This document shows positions 44,501 to 54,701 of a stretch of DNA of 64,000 nt, one piece after another. The stretch comes from Tetraselmis striata (taxonomy: Eukaryota > Chlorophyta > Chlorodendrophyceae > Chlorodendrales > Chlorodendraceae). The DNA lies in the NCBI GenBank assembly GCA_006384855.1, contig VCJN01000783.1, positions 1 through 64,000 on the forward strand. Reading direction: 5' to 3'. Under the pieces are notes generated by a model. That model was not told the DNA's origin, made no database searches, and worked only from the letters and a program-made list of their open reading frames with translations. A program made the translations under genes and the position numbers. How positions within the stretch are numbered: position 1 is the stretch's first letter; every line of letters begins with the position of its first letter.

Positions 44501-45696
44501 GCGGGTCCGGCGTGCGCTGTGGAGTACCTTGCCGGCACTACTGGGCAGTGCTGTGCTGCAGCACAGCGGCCACCTTCCACAGGGGCTTGGTGAACGACCT
44601 CTGGTTCAAGCAAGCACAACCACTCAGTCCCTCGTCGGTACGGCTGCACACCTTCGACAACCCTGCTGGCCCCCAAGTGCATTTCACCTGCCAGCGTCTA
44701 CTCTACCCCAGTCCTACCGATTGTCCACAGACGGCCTCCGGCACTGACGAGGAGAGCAACACGCAGCTCGCTAAGGATCTCACACTCAAGCGGCTATGGG
44801 GTACCTTGCTAGGCGAGGCTAAGAAGGCAATCGAGCGAGCTATCGACACCAACGCACACGAGGGGTTGTACTCAGCCCTGAAGGGCTTCGCGTCTGCACC
44901 GACTGAGATGGGCGGCGGTTCGATGCACGCGTCAGGCCACGTGCTGAGTCGCGCTTCCGCTTCTGTTGTGTTGAACCCTGACGTTGTGCGTGGGAAGGGG
45001 CGCCCTCAGGGTGCTAACCGACTCGGTGTCCGTAACCGACCTGCAGCCCAGCGTCAGCCCCTGCAACAAGTCGACCACACCACCAGCCGCGAGAGAACCT
45101 CCCACAGCACGCCGACCCCGGTTGATAGCTCCGAGAGAGCGGGCGCACCTGTATCTGGCGGAATGGCGGCAAGCTCTCGCCCTGGACTACTGGAAGTCCC
45201 GCAGCCGGGGACGCGTCCGCGCGAGGCGGCGGAAAGGGAGCCTGGAGATGGTGGGGCTGGTTTTCAGACTCTCAAGAGAGCCCGGAAATGTGGCGTATGC
45301 CAGGAGATGGGCCACAATGCGCGTACGTGCCCGCAGGGAGCCGCTTCCACAATAATGCGCCAGTAGTCGACAACGCCGCCGCGGCGATGCTGCTGCTGAG
45401 CAGCAGCGATGTTGCGACTACGACGAGTAGTGGCTACAGGTACAGCCTAGAGGTACCGGGCGGTCGCCCGTGTACTCGTAGGCGCGCACTTTGCTGCAAC
45501 AGGTACAGGTACTAGCGACTAATGAGTCAGCAGTTATTGTTACAGTTGTGTTACAGGCGCACTCGCGATTATGCAATTGTCAAAATTTTAGAATGTGCAC
45601 GGGTACGTGTACGAGCATCATGTAAAAATGCAAATGTTTCCAAAATAGGCAAGAGGATGAAGATCCCCAGGATCGGGGTAGAATGTTCCTATTTAA
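41557..45696 (+). mobile_element. Mutator-like (MULE) DNA transposon, apparently intact
   Basis: Inverted ends enclose one transposase gene. The left end is TTAATGGAATTGTC then TATCCCGATCCTGGGGATCT and TCATCC (41557-41596). The right end, 45655-45696, is its reverse complement; the inner 26 bp match at 25 positions and the outer part loosely. No 9-bp target duplication is visible; the left flank is now the DIRS element. The transposase frame is intact across four introns. Confidence 0.75.
41788..45366 (+). CDS. MULE transposase (five exons, 1009 residues)
   Basis: Exons 41788-42464, 42587-42925, 43006-43167, 43416-43989 and 44089-45366 total 3030 nt, in phase throughout. Order of parts: an N-terminal Cys/His zinc motif (HRCRSCGGHFHAMC, about residues 53-66); a FAR1-like WRKY-GCM1 region (ECQEWAKACGF, FVCRRKGR); the MULE DDE core with VIIHDNTYKTNRF (first Asp about 373), LLTDADPGVCAAV (second Asp 434 or 436) and HLWCLWHLHQNLRKHL; a SWIM zinc finger CTCGSGVRCGVPCRH (about 719-733); and a C-terminal CCHC knuckle CGVCQEMGHNARTC. 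It cuts and pastes the element by binding its ends. No break is visible, so it may be active. The host FAR1/FHY3 regulators descend from such proteins, but here inverted ends show a transposon. Confidence 0.88.
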
Positions 45697-45941
45697 TAAT
45701 TATAATATGGTACTATTATTCCATCGCTATATTTCATACTACTACACCTATCATCCATATATATAGATATATATGCGGCCGTCGAATGCCAAACTTGATG
45801 TCGTCAGCCCTCCAGATTGAACTCACGGGCAGGCTGCTGCAACAACAGGGCCACATACATAGCGACTGTGGTAAGCCACCCAGCTAGTCGCTATCGACTG
45901 TGTGGGTCTACTTTGTGGGGAAAATATCGGCACTATAAATA
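45697..45941. other. short spacer between MULE and LINE
   Basis: AT-rich with TATATA words. TAGTCGCT lies at 45885, and its complement is inside the MULE's right part at 45514. Confidence 0.5.
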
Positions 45942-47795
45942 TTAATTACATCAGGGCTTTCACAAAAGCGCACTACAAACAGAACTAACTTCAACTGTGA
46001 AAGGTTGCCAGCAAAAGAGAGACATAAGCCTGAAACCAAGGTCGAGCCGGAGGACAGGGAGCCAAGAACCAAGAAGGAGCCAAGGGAACCACGAAATCAC
46101 TTAGCAGCCAGGGACCAAAGGGACCCCCGCCCCGGGGTAGGCTATCAGCCGCGGCGAGGACGCTTGCAGCCAATGACCCGGGTCATAGCAACACATGCCG
46201 ACGAGCGACGCGACGCAGGCGCAGGAGTACCATCACGTGCCGCACGCGCGGACGCGACCCCGCCAAGAACGTTGTCTGCATGTGCCATGTTGATGAGCAA
46301 GGAGAAACGGCGGCGCCACGCACGCAGACAAGAGCTGGCCGATTTTTTGGCCAGTGTGTGTGTGGCTAGCTTTCGCGAGCTCCACCAAGAAAGCCTCGGC
46401 GTGCGGGGCCAGCGAGCCAAACTCGGAAACGGCGAAAGGAACAAAGCGAAGCATGCCGGCGGCGTTTCGGACACCCTCGTCATACTTCTGGATTTTGTGG
46501 CGCTCTGCAGCCCTCAAAGCAGTCGTTGGATCCGAGCTTGACACGCCGAGGATGGGGGCAATGGTGGTATCGATAGCAACCGTGTTTCCGCGGATACCGC
46601 CATATCCGAAAAGCCCAACATCGGCCGGCCGGCCGTCGCTGCCCTTCGGGAGAGAAACAAGCACCGACGGGTCCGTGAGGATCTGGACACCCACGCCCAG
46701 CGCGGACTTGACGTCGTGGCAAATGTCGGAAAGGCCATGTGCGGCCCACTCGTGTGCGGCGTGATTGGAGACGCCCCCAGAGCAACGTGCCACGTGATCA
46801 GCGTATGCGACCGCCCAAGTTGAAGGAGTGAACTCCACGCCAGCATCCTCAAAACGGGCCAGCATACCTTGTACCGAGAAGGAGCAAGAAGCACAAGGGC
46901 ATGGCTCGCCAAGGGAGAGGACAGGAGCCGCCGGAAGGCCAAATGGGCGGCAAGCGGCAACACGGAACATGGAATCGTAGTACTCAGGGGAACGCTCACG
47001 GACTTCACCAAGGCGACCCTCACTTGGAGGATCAGTCACCAGGAACGCTGTCGCAGCGCGTAAGAGGCGGCCTCGGAAGCGGTTGCTGTCAGGGCCACTT
47101 GTAGGCATACGCGCAACGAGCTTTGCGAAACGGACCGTGTGAATGCGGTGGCTCAGGGTTTCCTGTACTTTCCGCATGGAGTGCAAGGGGAAGTCCGAGT
47201 AATGCGGGATAGCTCGGAGGTCGGCCGCCGAGCGCATTGCAGACGCCGGCTCAGCCCCGGCGGCCGAGCAGCCGGCACGGGCAACGTGGGAGCGCTTGGA
47301 GGGGAGCAGCTTTAGGGCAGAGGCCAACGGCCCCGCTAGATCTTCGAGTACCGCGTCTCCACACTCCTCAACGACACGAGTATGAGCGGCGCGAAGCTCG
47401 ACAGCCCACATTGGCGCCGACGCGTTGGCGCCGGCATCGAGCTCCAACGTTAGGGTGGCCATGGCCTAGTGGATCGAGGACGCCCCAACAAGGTAGAGGC
47501 TATGAGGGCTGGATACGCCGGACGGGTCGGAAAAGAACGCCCCGGCGTCGCTCAGGGTGGCGTGTTGAGCACGGAGGAAAGTCACAGCTTGGCCAACCAC
47601 GAGGGCGGCAGCGCCGATGTGGGAGGCATCTGCTATAACCACATTATCGCCGATGCCGAGGCCCCCAAATTGGACCGGGAGGGACAGCTGCGTGCGCATG
47701 GAGGGCGTATCCAAGAGGTCGGGGCTAACACCCCATATGCCGGCAAGCGTTGAAAATGCGGCAGCGTCTACATCTTCGAGGAAAGACGTATACAC
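45942..47795 (-). mobile_element. LINE, 5'-truncated, 3' portion only
   Basis: On the minus strand, frame 47795-46233 is one reading frame interrupted by a single TAG at 47466-47468. The first part holds LSLPVQFGGLGIGD, the typical end of a non-LTR reverse transcriptase. The rest carries a nuclease-like domain: RPADVGLFGYGG, VAIDTTIAP, then ERHKIQKYDEG and LRFVPFAVSEFGSL. This resembles the PD-(D/E)xK restriction-like endonuclease of R2-type elements placed after the RT. The 3' UTR runs to about 45942, and its last 66 bp recur alone at 21259-21324. The catalytic RT fingers and palm are missing, so the copy is dead. Confidence 0.7.
46233..47462 (-). pseudogene. LINE ORF C-terminal part with nuclease-like domain
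   Basis: 410 codons from the first ATG after the in-frame TAG to a stop at 46233. A Cys-rich patch PCPCASCSF and a His-containing segment HVARCSGGVSNHAAHEWAAH look like a zinc knuckle preceding the nuclease-like motif (Asp in PAD, Asp in AIDTT, Lys in RHKIQK). Function as a nuclease is inference from motif order. Confidence 0.6.
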
Positions 47796-47796
47796 C

Positions 47797-47836
47797 TATA
47801 TACCCTGTATCTATCGGCACTGATACAGGGTATATA
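47797..47836. repeat. perfect 15-bp stem with 10-base loop
   Basis: TATATACCCTGTATC at 47797-47811 is the exact complement of GATACAGGGTATATA at 47822-47836. It sits directly at the 5' truncation point of the LINE. Confidence 0.85.
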
Positions 47837-49384
47837 ATCCTTATAGTCGCTAATTGTGTCCGATTGGCGCGATTGATCGCGCGCGCAAAATGCGTTTCGG
47901 TAGGTCACCGGGTGGGCGCATGCCAGCCAACAGAAAACACCAACCGACACGTCTTACGCGCCCAGCCCTGTGCCCGCCACAGCGCCCGCCCCCGAGTTTC
48001 TACTTGTCCATCCCGGTTCTTTATGGCTAGGGGGAGCCTTCTGCGACCTCCTCCGCTGCTGCCCGCGGATGACGCGCTTGAGCGGCGCCAAAGCTCGCTC
48101 GGCGCTGCGATAAAACGAATAGCTGCGCGCTGCCCGTCACTCGGAAGGGAAAGCCTCTCTTGATACTCCTCCCTTTCAAACGGCAGGCCCCCCGCTGGCT
48201 GACCACATCCATGGGGAACTTAGTGGTGCAGTTCAGGCCGGAAAGCTGATGGCGGAGCCCCTGGGTGCACCCCTTGCCCCCGTTTCACTGCGGCTCTCCC
48301 ACTGTTGGCAATGATAACATTTCAGGCGTCCGCGAACCGTTCGCGCCTCCCGCACAACATGCAGCGCTGTCACCCGCCACACAGGACCTGTCCAACACCC
48401 CCCCCCCCCCCACACACACACACACACACCCATCCAAGCCTAAACTTGGTCATGATTCCGCCGTGGAGTGCGCTGCGTGGCCAGTCGCGCGACTGGCTGG
48501 TGCCCATCCTGCTGTCGCTGGCCGTGGTGCATTTCGCCTTTATCTGCCGGCGGTAGCGGATTACGTGGCAACGGCCGTGGCCGTGGCCAGGCCATTGTCA
48601 ACATGCTATGACTCGCCCAAACGGCGGGAAGATACTACTCGTCTGGTGCCTCGCTAGACTTGGCCAGCAGATGGAACCTGCTTCGGGCGCTGGCGCCGCC
48701 GCTGGTGGCGAATTCAACACTCGCGGGACGGAGGGGCGACTGCACCTGAAACGGTGCTCGAATGTAGACAGGACATCTTCGCATTAAAAATGTGGATAAC
48801 CCGGAAGGCCGGAAGTTTATGCATAAGTAGCCCTTCGGGGTTCGAATGGTCTATGGATGGGTTATGCCGGACCTACGACTGCAGTTCGCGGAAGAGGTCA
48901 AGTGCTGGGGCGGCTTCGGCCTGAGTCCCGGGGCGAACTTTACTTTCACCCCGGAAACTGCCCCTCTCTAAATAGGATATCTGGTTTGCACAGCCACCCG
49001 CAGCCGACCGGGCAGGGATTACTCACCTGACCACGTAGCCACCAGCCCATGCCTGTGCGGCTGGAAAAGTACCGAGCACTGCTACTGGTCGGGAGACGGT
49101 GTTCCAATGGCGTCGCGCGACAGGTTTTATGTTCGCGTACGAGTCGGCCGGCCGCGCGATATTTGCTTCGGGGGTTGCCGACCATCGGCACGCCGCGGAG
49201 CCACTACTAGTGCCGTCCAAACCCCCGTGCACATGGCTGCTTGTGGGTCATGGGCAGGTCATGTGGGGTTGACACGGCAGCTGGTACAGCAGTAGAGGTC
49301 CCGCTGGGGCTGTTGCGAGGATCGTCGATTTGAATACTGGAATTCTAATAAGGATTTTACTTCCGAAGAAGAATGGACAATATG
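47837..49384. other. spacer with a (CA)n tract and no firm gene
   Basis: TAGTCGCT at 47844, poly(C) and CA repeat at 48398-48429. Other than the possible terminal exon at 48452, nothing is supported. Confidence 0.45.
48452..48556 (+). CDS. possible last exon of a tail-anchored membrane protein
   Basis: A frame ending TAG at 48556 reads WSALRGQSRDW, then a hydrophobic stretch LVPILLSLAVVHFAFI, and ends CRR. This is the pattern of a C-terminal membrane anchor preceded by a poly(C)/CA pyrimidine tract that could serve a 3' splice site. No upstream exon was identified, so it may be chance. Confidence 0.25.
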   Translation: MIPPWSALRGQSRDWLVPILLSLAVVHFAFICRR

Positions 49385-49508
49385 CATTTCAAAGTTGAGT
49401 CTGGTTTTGCCAAAAAGGTCGCGCAGGCTGTTTTACACAGTCAAGAGCCGAAATTGGCAGGATGGTTTAGCGAAAGCGTGGAGGGAAAACGGAGTCAGGG
49501 GGGGGGGG

Positions 49509-49699
49509 GGCGCTGCGTGGAACGCAGCGAAAACTGGAAGATGGCAGGCTCAGCTGTTCTGGCTGTTTTTATGTCTACTCGTGCTGCACCCAAAAAGGGC
49601 GCAACAACAGATGCCTAGTTCCCGTACCACTGAGCAGCACTTGTAGCTAAAAAAGCGGTTAGGTCAAGGAGGGAAACCCCATAAACTAGTTTAGATCAT
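49509..49699 (-). repeat. A2 terminal repeat of the second DIRS-like element
   Basis: Direct copy of 52425-52614, starting GGCGCTGCGTGGAACGC and ending TTTAGATCAT on the plus strand. It is preceded by a poly(G) run. Confidence 0.9.
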
Positions 49700-50077
49700 T
49701 TCAAAGTTGAGTCTGGTTTTGCCAGTCTTGAGCGAACGGAGAGAGCGGTGGATTGACGGAGAAGAGGTAGCGCCAAGTCATGAATGAGGCACTGGGAAGG
49801 CCACCGCTGCGGAGTCCTGTTGGACTTGGAAGTGGCGGAGGGGGGCGATGTGTCCAAAGAAGAACCACGCGCCAGGTTAAGGAAGAACGTTGGGGTCGAT
49901 GTAGTCCAGAACGACGTCAGAGTTAGTGGCCCAACCGCCTTGGTAGCGAATGTGGGACAATGGCACTCCGATGGCGTTTGCCGCAGAGGCTGCGCCCTTG
50001 CGAAGACTGTGTGAAGTCCAGGAAGTGCCAGCAGGGGGGGCAGCGTTGACTAGACTGATGGCTGTAGACAGCCTGTC

Positions 50078-50977
50078 TTACATTGTAGCCGCAGTCCAAG
50101 GTTTTGACTGCTCGGCCGCAGTGACAGCCCAGAAGTTTGATGTAGCCAAGCCAACAGTAGCCAGGGGGACAGATTGGACGTTGTCGATGAAGTGGTGCAA
50201 GAGACGTGCCACTCGAGGGTGCTCGGACACCGGAAGGAGAAGTACGCGTAGGTCGTCGGGTCCCCGTCGGCTAGCGCGACCCTTCTCGCGGTACACTTGC
50301 AAGGTGATGTTGTAGGTGTCGACATGCACATCTCGCACTCGACAGGAAACGCCAGTAAGGCCCCTGGCGAAAAACATGAAGTTGACAACCGAGGCCAAGA
50401 GGGCTCGGAAGTCGAGGTGGTACTCTGGGTAAGGAGCAGACACAATTAGCTCGGCCTTTGTGACGAAGCGGTAGGCTACATCCGCAGGCAGAGGGACACA
50501 CAAAGGGGCAGCGTCTAGCCGGCGCTGACGCAGCATCAGCCCACGCCTTGCTGAAGTTAGGTGTAGACTGTCCTTGGCGATTGGGACGAGGTTGTGCAGC
50601 TCGAAGAACGTGTTGATTGCGGACAGGTAGGGTTGCAACGACTTAGCTGCGATGTGCCCTCGCTCCCCGATCCAGGCAACATACCGAACGACAGTAGCAG
50701 TAGTCGCCTCCAGAGGGCTGATGTTCTCAGAGTCGTGGCAGAACTCCGCGAACTGAGACAGTCTGCCGGCGTAGCTCTTGAGTGTCTGAGCGCTGAGGGA
50801 GCTTGAGAGCAGGTCGAGCGTCCGTTGGCCCAGCTCGTCCGAACCGAACGCCTCCTGGAGCCGGGATCGCAGTGACGCAGCCCACGGGGCGACAGCTGCG
50901 GGCTCGTCAGTTACGTACGTGCGTCGTTTTACCGACAGTTCCACCAGTACGACTACTGTTCGCAAAGTACTCGGCAA
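50078..50977 (-). pseudogene. tyrosine recombinase region of the second DIRS-like element
   Basis: The frame shows the N-terminal SAM-like part (SAQTLKSYAGRLSQFAEFC, VRYVAWIGERG, LQPYLSAINTFFE), parallel to the 37-kb recombinase (VRYISWVAARG, LYLSAINAFF). Coding similarity to the catalytic end continues below this frame to about 49880. The gene is broken. Confidence 0.7.
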
Positions 50978-51437
50978 CAGCGGTTAGGTTTCCGGCGGTT
51001 GGCCGGTAGCTGCTGGACGGGTTTGCAGTAGCTTCAGTACGGGTTTGCGGGGCTAGGTTCAGGTAAGAGGGCCGCCCCGCGCGCCCTTCGCGCTCGTAGC
51101 GCCTGTCTCGTGCATAACGTACACGCGCGAAACTTGGCCGTTGCGAACCAGTTGTGACACGTAGTGTAACAACCAACGGACGCAGAGATGGGGTGGTAAG
51201 GAAGGCGGTTGGTTGAGCCGCCATGTGCAGGTGTGCGGATGGTTGAGCCGCACTCGGCTGTAGCTGTAAAAAGCGCCGCACCGAGGAAGGTCTAAATGAA
51301 GTCTGTAAGGTGGGGGGGTCAAGTCCTGACACAGGGCGCTCATCTCGCCGTTGCGCTGCAAGGGTGCGTCTTGCGGCGGTCACCGAAAGGTGGCCTCGCA
51401 AAGCTCCAGCAGCTCCGGCGAAAGGCGCCCTACACCG

Positions 51438-52346
51438 TCACTCGTGCTCACCTTCGCGGCCACGTCCACGCCCGCCGCCACGTCCTCGCCCACGCCCACG
51501 ACCTGCAGCTGCAGCTGCTACTCGGGCAGTAGCGGTTGCCTTTGCGCTGCTGGCAACGGTCGCCTCGAAGACACGACGCTCGTAGTCCTTCATGAGGTCC
51601 CCAAAAATCGCGGAACCCAGATGCTCCGAAGCAGGCTGAAAATGCTGGGCTCGCAGCACGTCTAGAACACCTTGGTCACCGTGCACATGCTTGATCTCAT
51701 TTAGCCTCCGCAGGAAAGCCAGACGAAAACGAAACGCCTTGTCGATGGCCTCGGCGTGATTCCGAGCTCTCGCGAGGTAGGGGGTGAAGTCCTGGTTAGC
51801 TGCAGGGACGTAAGGTAGCAGCTCGTCGAGAGCTACGAAAAGTGCGGCCATGTGGGCCCCGAAACACGACATCCACAAATACTCCTCATGGGCCGGAAGA
51901 CGCCGGTCGTCCTGCTTGAGGTACTCGTTCGTTAGGTCGGTGCTCAGGGGGAAGAGTCCAGGCACTCGGCTGACCGGTCGAACGGCCTCGTAACCAGACT
52001 CTGCTCTCTGCAGTAGCTCTGGCATCGCGAGGTAGTCGTCCTCGGCACTCACGAATTTTGCTCCGACACGGCCGCTCTGGGCTAGCTCTAGCAAGTCGGG
52101 GCGCTCTGCGGCTCCCCCGCTGCCTGTCGGCTGTCCCGCGAAGCGCTGCCCGGAGCCGGAGCCATGTGCCCCTTCCCCATCAACAACGCGATCACGAGCC
52201 GTCAGTTGTGCCACAGCTGTAGCCAACTCTCGCAATAATGAAGACTGGGCCCTCATATCTGCGTTCATCGACTCCAACGTCGGCTCGGCGACGGGTTCTT
52301 CTCCATCTCGCATGGTAACGCACGGACGTACGGACGAGAATTTCAC
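51438..52346 (-). CDS. gag-like protein of the second DIRS-like element
   Basis: A 302-codon frame starting MKFSSVRPCVTMRDGEE, with an N-terminal helical region, a central domain with DEYLAMPELLQRAES-like and FRFRLAFLRRLNEI segments, and an RGRGRGRG-rich tail, probably nucleic-acid binding. It parallels the fossil frame at 22.2 kb. Confidence 0.65.
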   Translation of the reverse strand: MKFSSVRPCVTMRDGEEPVAEPTLESMNADMRAQSSLLRELATAVAQLTARDRVVDGEGAHGSGSGQRFAGQPTGSGGAAERPDLLELAQSGRVGAKFVSAEDDYLAMPELLQRAESGYEAVRPVSRVPGLFPLSTDLTNEYLKQDDRRLPAHEEYLWMSCFGAHMAALFVALDELLPYVPAANQDFTPYLARARNHAEAIDKAFRFRLAFLRRLNEIKHVHGDQGVLDVLRAQHFQPASEHLGSAIFGDLMKDYERRVFEATVASSAKATATARVAAAAAGRGRGRGRGGGRGRGREGEHE

Positions 52347-52424
52347 ACTCGGGTGGTGAGCCGGGTGTGGTCTTGAACAACCTGGGGTGACCTTGCTCGC
52401 AACGGGTTACGAGACAGTTTTTAC

Positions 52425-52614
52425 GGCGCTGCGTGGAACGCAGCGAAAACTGGAAGATGGCAGGCTCAGCTGTTCTGGCTGTTTTTATGTCTACTCGTGC
52501 TGCACCCAAAAAGGGCGCAACAACAGATGCCTAGTTCCCGTACCACTGAGCAGCACTTGTAGCTAAAAAGCGGTTAGGTCAAGGAGGGAAACCCCATAAA
52601 CTAGTTTAGATCAT
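52425..52614 (-). repeat. A1 terminal repeat of the second DIRS-like element
   Basis: Matches 49509-49699 apart from the length of one A-run. Confidence 0.9.
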
Positions 52615-53122
52615 ACAGAGAGTGTACAAAATAAGTTGTTACTGCCCTGATGATATGACGTGGCGGCTAAAAAATGACGTGGCGGCTATACTCGTAGTAC
52701 GACCGAGCACCTCCCGATAACGCGGGAATTGGGAACAGCAACAGCCGCGCGAATTAGCTAGATGGGTCGGCGGGGAAGGCCTGGAGCGGATACGTCTGCT
52801 ACTACGCAATCCCCCCCCCCCCCCCCCCCCCCCCCCCCGCGCCATACACACACACAGACGCCGTCTATAGCGTAGGAGAGACTACCTTTGTTCGCATCTA
52901 AAGGTGCGCGCCTTTGTGTAGCAGCAGAAGGAATCGGGGGAGGGAGACTTTCAATATCGTTGCAGTATTTCTTCCCCCTTTTTTTAAAGTTAACCTTGTT
53001 CTTATTTCTAGGGGGATCACTCGCGCCAAGGGGCACTGAGTGGACACCCGTTGTGTTTTGTGTGGACAGGAAGCTCGCCGCTGCGACCCGCTGCTCAGTG
53101 TTGATGTCCAGCCAGCGGTGAC
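52615..53122. other. spacer upstream of the membrane protein gene
   Basis: Contains a poly(C) run (52810-52838). No other feature; the promoter of the next gene should be here. Confidence 0.5.
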
Positions 53123-54523
53123 ATGGCGACCGCGGCTTGGCCGGGGGCTGGTCCCCCTCCCCTGCCGGCTCTCGGGCACAGCCGGGCGTATTCTGTCGCG
53201 GTGCCAGCCAACAGCGCACAGCGATCCGGGGGCCCTTCAGCCTGCTTCCTGCACAACTGGGACCCCTGTGAGCGTAGCAGGTCGACAGGTAGCGGTGCAA
53301 TCCGGTGGCGCTGCTCCCGCACCAACAGGCCGCCCCGACAGCTGCACTGCCAGGCACACCATCGCCCGGATCCGGACTCACCAGATGCAGGAACCGCCAG
53401 AGCGGAGGCCGCAGCCAAGGTGGAAGGGGATCATGCCATACAAGACAAACGAGATGGCGAGAGTTTGGGCGTGATGAAGCCGGAGGCAGAACTAGATGGG
53501 GGGCAGTCAGCGGAGCTCGCCTCAGGGGGGAGGACGGGAGACAGCCCCAAGGGGGAGGATGGCAGAGCGCAGAGCAGCAGCGACAGCAGCGACAGCAGCG
53601 AGTCGGGTTTCTTTCTGTCTGGCGTTCTGAGCAGCGTGGAGGAGACGGAGGAGGAGCAGGCGAAGCAGAGCTCGGTGTACCGCGCGCTGCGCATGTCGGT
53701 GATTGCGCTCAAGTCGAGCCCGTGGGTGGCGGTGTGGTTGCTGGTGGGCATCACGGGCGCCATTCTGTTTGTGGACGTGGAGGGCAATGGCCAGGTGCTG
53801 CGGAAAGGCATCATGTCGCCGCTGCTGATGGTAGGCAGCGTGCTGGGCATCACCACCGTTAAGGCCAAGACGGGCTCCGCCTCCATCGGCGCACTGGGCT
53901 CCGCCTGGGGTGCCACCTGGCGCGCCAGCGGCTTTGCCGGCGTGATCAGCTTCTACCTGCGCGGCGTGTTTGCCGGCAAGCGCATCCGCGTCTTGCAGTA
54001 CCCGAGCACCGGCGGGGTGCCGCTCTCGCGCCGCAAGCGCCGCATGCGCACCGTCACCGTGCGCAGTGACAGCGCGCAGGTGCTGCGGGAGCGCATCGCG
54101 CGCAGCAACGGGCTGTTTGCCAAGGATGTGCGCCTTTACCTCTGGGTCACGCCAGGCCTGTTTGAGTACATACCAGACGACGCCGACCTGAGCATGGTGC
54201 CGGAGCAAGGGTTTGTTGTATGGGCGCGCCCTGGCGCGGTAGTGCCTGTGCAGGGGCCTGTCCTGCCACCGGAGCTTGCAAAGCCTAGGCAGCAGATCGC
54301 GGCTGGAGAGCTGAGCTGCCTGCTGGGCGACCTGGCGGGCCTGCAGCTAGAGAGGGAGACGGAGGAGGCGCTGGTGCGGCTGGCGCTGCGGGGTGATGAG
54401 AGCTTGGCGGCCGTGCATCGCGCGTATGGAACGGGTGGCGCCGTGCCGGATGCGGCGCGCCTGCGGGCTTACGCGCTAGAGGTGCTGGCGATGCATGAGC
54501 AGCAGGGATGGGACAGCGGGTGA
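53123..54523 (+). CDS. predicted two-span membrane protein with C-terminal shared module
   Basis: One uninterrupted frame of 466 residues from ATG 53123; an in-frame stop lies at 53102. The first 110-130 residues are low complexity, so a start at MKPEAELDGG (53474) is an alternative. Then come an acidic Ser-rich patch (SSSDSSDSSESG), two hydrophobic segments (about 200-220, VWLLVGITGAILFVDV, and 230-247, MSPLLMVGSVLGITTV), and a basic patch RRKRRMR. A part with TVTVRSDSAQVLRERI and FVVWARPG could be a ubiquitin-like beta-grasp fold. A C-terminal module (about 397-458, ETEEALVRLALRGDESLAAV) recurs in the protein at 60 kb. I do not recognise the family. The GC-rich third positions and length argue that it is real. 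Confidence 0.65.
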   Translation: MATAAWPGAGPPPLPALGHSRAYSVAVPANSAQRSGGPSACFLHNWDPCERSRSTGSGAIRWRCSRTNRPPRQLHCQAHHRPDPDSPDAGTARAEAAAKVEGDHAIQDKRDGESLGVMKPEAELDGGQSAELASGGRTGDSPKGEDGRAQSSSDSSDSSESGFFLSGVLSSVEETEEEQAKQSSVYRALRMSVIALKSSPWVAVWLLVGITGAILFVDVEGNGQVLRKGIMSPLLMVGSVLGITTVKAKTGSASIGALGSAWGATWRASGFAGVISFYLRGVFAGKRIRVLQYPSTGGVPLSRRKRRMRTVTVRSDSAQVLRERIARSNGLFAKDVRLYLWVTPGLFEYIPDDADLSMVPEQGFVVWARPGAVVPVQGPVLPPELAKPRQQIAAGELSCLLGDLAGLQLERETEEALVRLALRGDESLAAVHRAYGTGGAVPDAARLRAYALEVLAMHEQQGWDSG

Positions 54524-54701
54524 CGTCCTCATGCTGCCCGCCCCATCATGAACCTACGTCAGCAGGAAGTGCCTTGTGGTATGTTTATATTCACGGCAAG
54601 TTGGCATTTATACCGGCAATTGTGTAGTGTTGTAACGATATGGAATTACGCATGCCAGAGGGATCCGGCTCTGAGCGCATGCCACCAGGTTGATGCACCA
54701 G

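Larger units (their letters stand above)
49385..52614 (-). mobile_element. second DIRS-like element, broken, without an RT part
   Basis: It has the same layout as the 36.6-kb element. In minus orientation: A1 (52614-52425), gag-like frame, tyrosine-recombinase region, B1 (49724-49697), A2 (49699-49509), B2 (49412-49385). A1 and A2 are about 190 bp and differ by an A-run length. B1 and B2 are identical over 28 bp (TTTCAAAGTTGAGTCTGG core). There is no sequence resembling reverse transcriptase or RNase H. The recombinase region is disrupted. Repeats are unrelated in sequence to those of the first element, so it is a different family, and it would depend on RT from elsewhere. Confidence 0.8.

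Noticed and set aside
46005-46541. 178-codon plus-strand frame
   Set aside because: It lies antisense to the LINE frame, which has recognisable motifs.
53522-54208. 228-codon minus-strand frame
   Set aside because: Antisense shadow of the two-span membrane protein.
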